Below, one piece after another: positions 6,756-7,239 of a DNA stretch of 7,239 bases (positions are counted from its first letter, which is position 1; the number at the start of each line of letters is the position of its first letter). The position numbers were made by a program, and so were the translations under genes. Source of the DNA: Acidobacteriaceae bacterium (GTDB taxonomy: Bacteria; Acidobacteriota; Terriglobia; Terriglobales; SbA1). The stretch spans positions 1 through 7,239 of the forward strand of contig JAFAGX010000438.1 in assembly GCA_019237515.1 (NCBI GenBank). The letters run 5' to 3'. Under the pieces are notes generated by a model. It made no database searches. It saw only the letters and a list, made by a program, of their open reading frames with translations, and was not told the DNA's origin.

Positions 6756-7239
6756 ACAAATCGTGCTCCGCGAAGTCCGCATGCGCCTGAAAGCGCCATT
6801 TGAAACCAGCTTCGGGGTTACCCAGGATCGCAGGATTCTTCTGGCCGAGGTGGTTGTTGACGGCGTAAGCGGGTGGGGCGAAGTGACGACGGTCGAGAGT
6901 CCCTCGTACAACTCCGAGACCACCGATACCGCCTGGCACATTATTTCGGATTTCATTTCGAGCAAGTTAGTCGGAAAAGAGTTGTGTGCCGCGAGCGAAG
7001 TGCCAGATTTGTTAGCGTCGATCCGCGGGCATCAGATGGCGAAAGCTGGCGTGGAGAATGCCATCTGGGATGCAGAAGCCCAATTGAAAAACATACCCCT
7101 TGGCAAGTTGCTTGGCGGTACCTTGAACGAAATCGCGTGCGGGGTGTCGTTAGGAATTCGCGAAAACCCACAGGCCTTGGTAAGAAAAGTAGACGAGGAA
7201 CTCGGGCACGGTTACCAGCGCATCAAGCTGAAAATCAAA
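6745..7239 (+). CDS. Enolase-superfamily enzyme, N-acylamino acid racemase / o-succinylbenzoate synthase type, 3' end beyond window
   Basis: The first 165 codons of a gene of probable total length near 370 codons. The N-terminal enolase capping domain (about 1-125) shows hallmarks of the MenC type-2 / NAAAR group: the specificity loop P18-F-E-T-S-F-G24, the P53-x-Y-x-x-E-T segment, and AKAGVENAIWD at residues 99-109. The barrel begins with GVSLGI (133-138). The window ends just after K161-L-K163, the KxK motif whose second Lys is one of the two catalytic acid/base residues; the metal ligands lie beyond the edge. There is no signal peptide, so it is cytoplasmic. Known activities in this group are o-succinylbenzoate synthesis for menaquinone and racemisation of N-acyl (N-succinyl) amino acids, often both in one enzyme. 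The 11-bp overlap with a D-Ala-D-Ala dipeptidase gene favours a D-amino-acid role, but this is inference; menC remains possible. Confidence 0.9.
   Translation, partial: MIIEQIVLREVRMRLKAPFETSFGVTQDRRILLAEVVVDGVSGWGEVTTVESPSYNSETTDTAWHIISDFISSKLVGKELCAASEVPDLLASIRGHQMAKAGVENAIWDAEAQLKNIPLGKLLGGTLNEIACGVSLGIRENPQALVRKVDEELGHGYQRIKLKIK

Noticed and set aside
6745..7239. Firm assignment as menC of menaquinone biosynthesis
   Set aside because: The sequence fits the whole OSBS/NAAAR group, the gene is truncated, and no men gene is beside it, so no symbol is given.
1..7239. Mobile elements, CRISPR repeats, tRNA or rRNA genes
   Set aside because: No transposase or integrase motif, terminal inverted repeats, regularly spaced repeats or RNA-like folds were seen; coding sequence covers nearly the whole window.

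Overview
The window carries an unusually dense cluster of exported serine hydrolases of the beta-lactamase / penicillin-binding-protein-like fold (Pfam Beta-lactamase, class C / family S12 type). It looks bacterial, with moderate-to-high GC by eye and signal-peptide-bearing secreted enzymes. The abundance of S12-type hydrolases, the DUF3471-like tails and the type of enolase-superfamily gene fit an Acidobacteriota-like soil bacterium. That placement is a judgement from protein style, not from a marker gene.

Layout. Minus strand, reading leftward from about 2521: a 659-residue serine hydrolase with a four-helix membrane tail (542-2521). It is followed 14 bp later by a close paralogue (1-527) that runs off the left edge. 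Over 101 aligned residues the two are about 68% identical by hand count, so they are a tandem duplication in one transcription unit. The intergenic region 2522-2704 separates two divergent units and holds a good promoter candidate for each direction. The leftward promoter is overlapped by an imperfect 21-bp dyad that could be an operator.

Plus strand: a serine hydrolase with a DUF3471-like C-terminal domain (2705-4273). Seven bases later comes an 824-residue fusion protein (4281-6755): an N-terminal S12-type serine hydrolase, a middle beta-rich region, and a complete C-terminal VanX/DdpX-type D-Ala-D-Ala dipeptidase domain with all expected zinc and catalytic residues. Its last 11 bases overlap the start of an enolase-superfamily gene of the N-acylamino acid racemase / o-succinylbenzoate synthase type (6745 onward), cut by the right edge just after the catalytic KxK motif.

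How they may work together (inference): the exported hydrolases may trim D-Ala-containing peptides or related D-amino-acid esters and amides. The VanX domain would hydrolyse D-Ala-D-Ala, and the racemase-type enzyme could return the D-amino acid as the L form through an N-acyl (N-succinyl) intermediate. This would be a compact route for salvaging or scavenging peptidoglycan D-amino acids. The serine hydrolase-VanX fusion and its translational coupling to the racemase gene are the most interesting things here.
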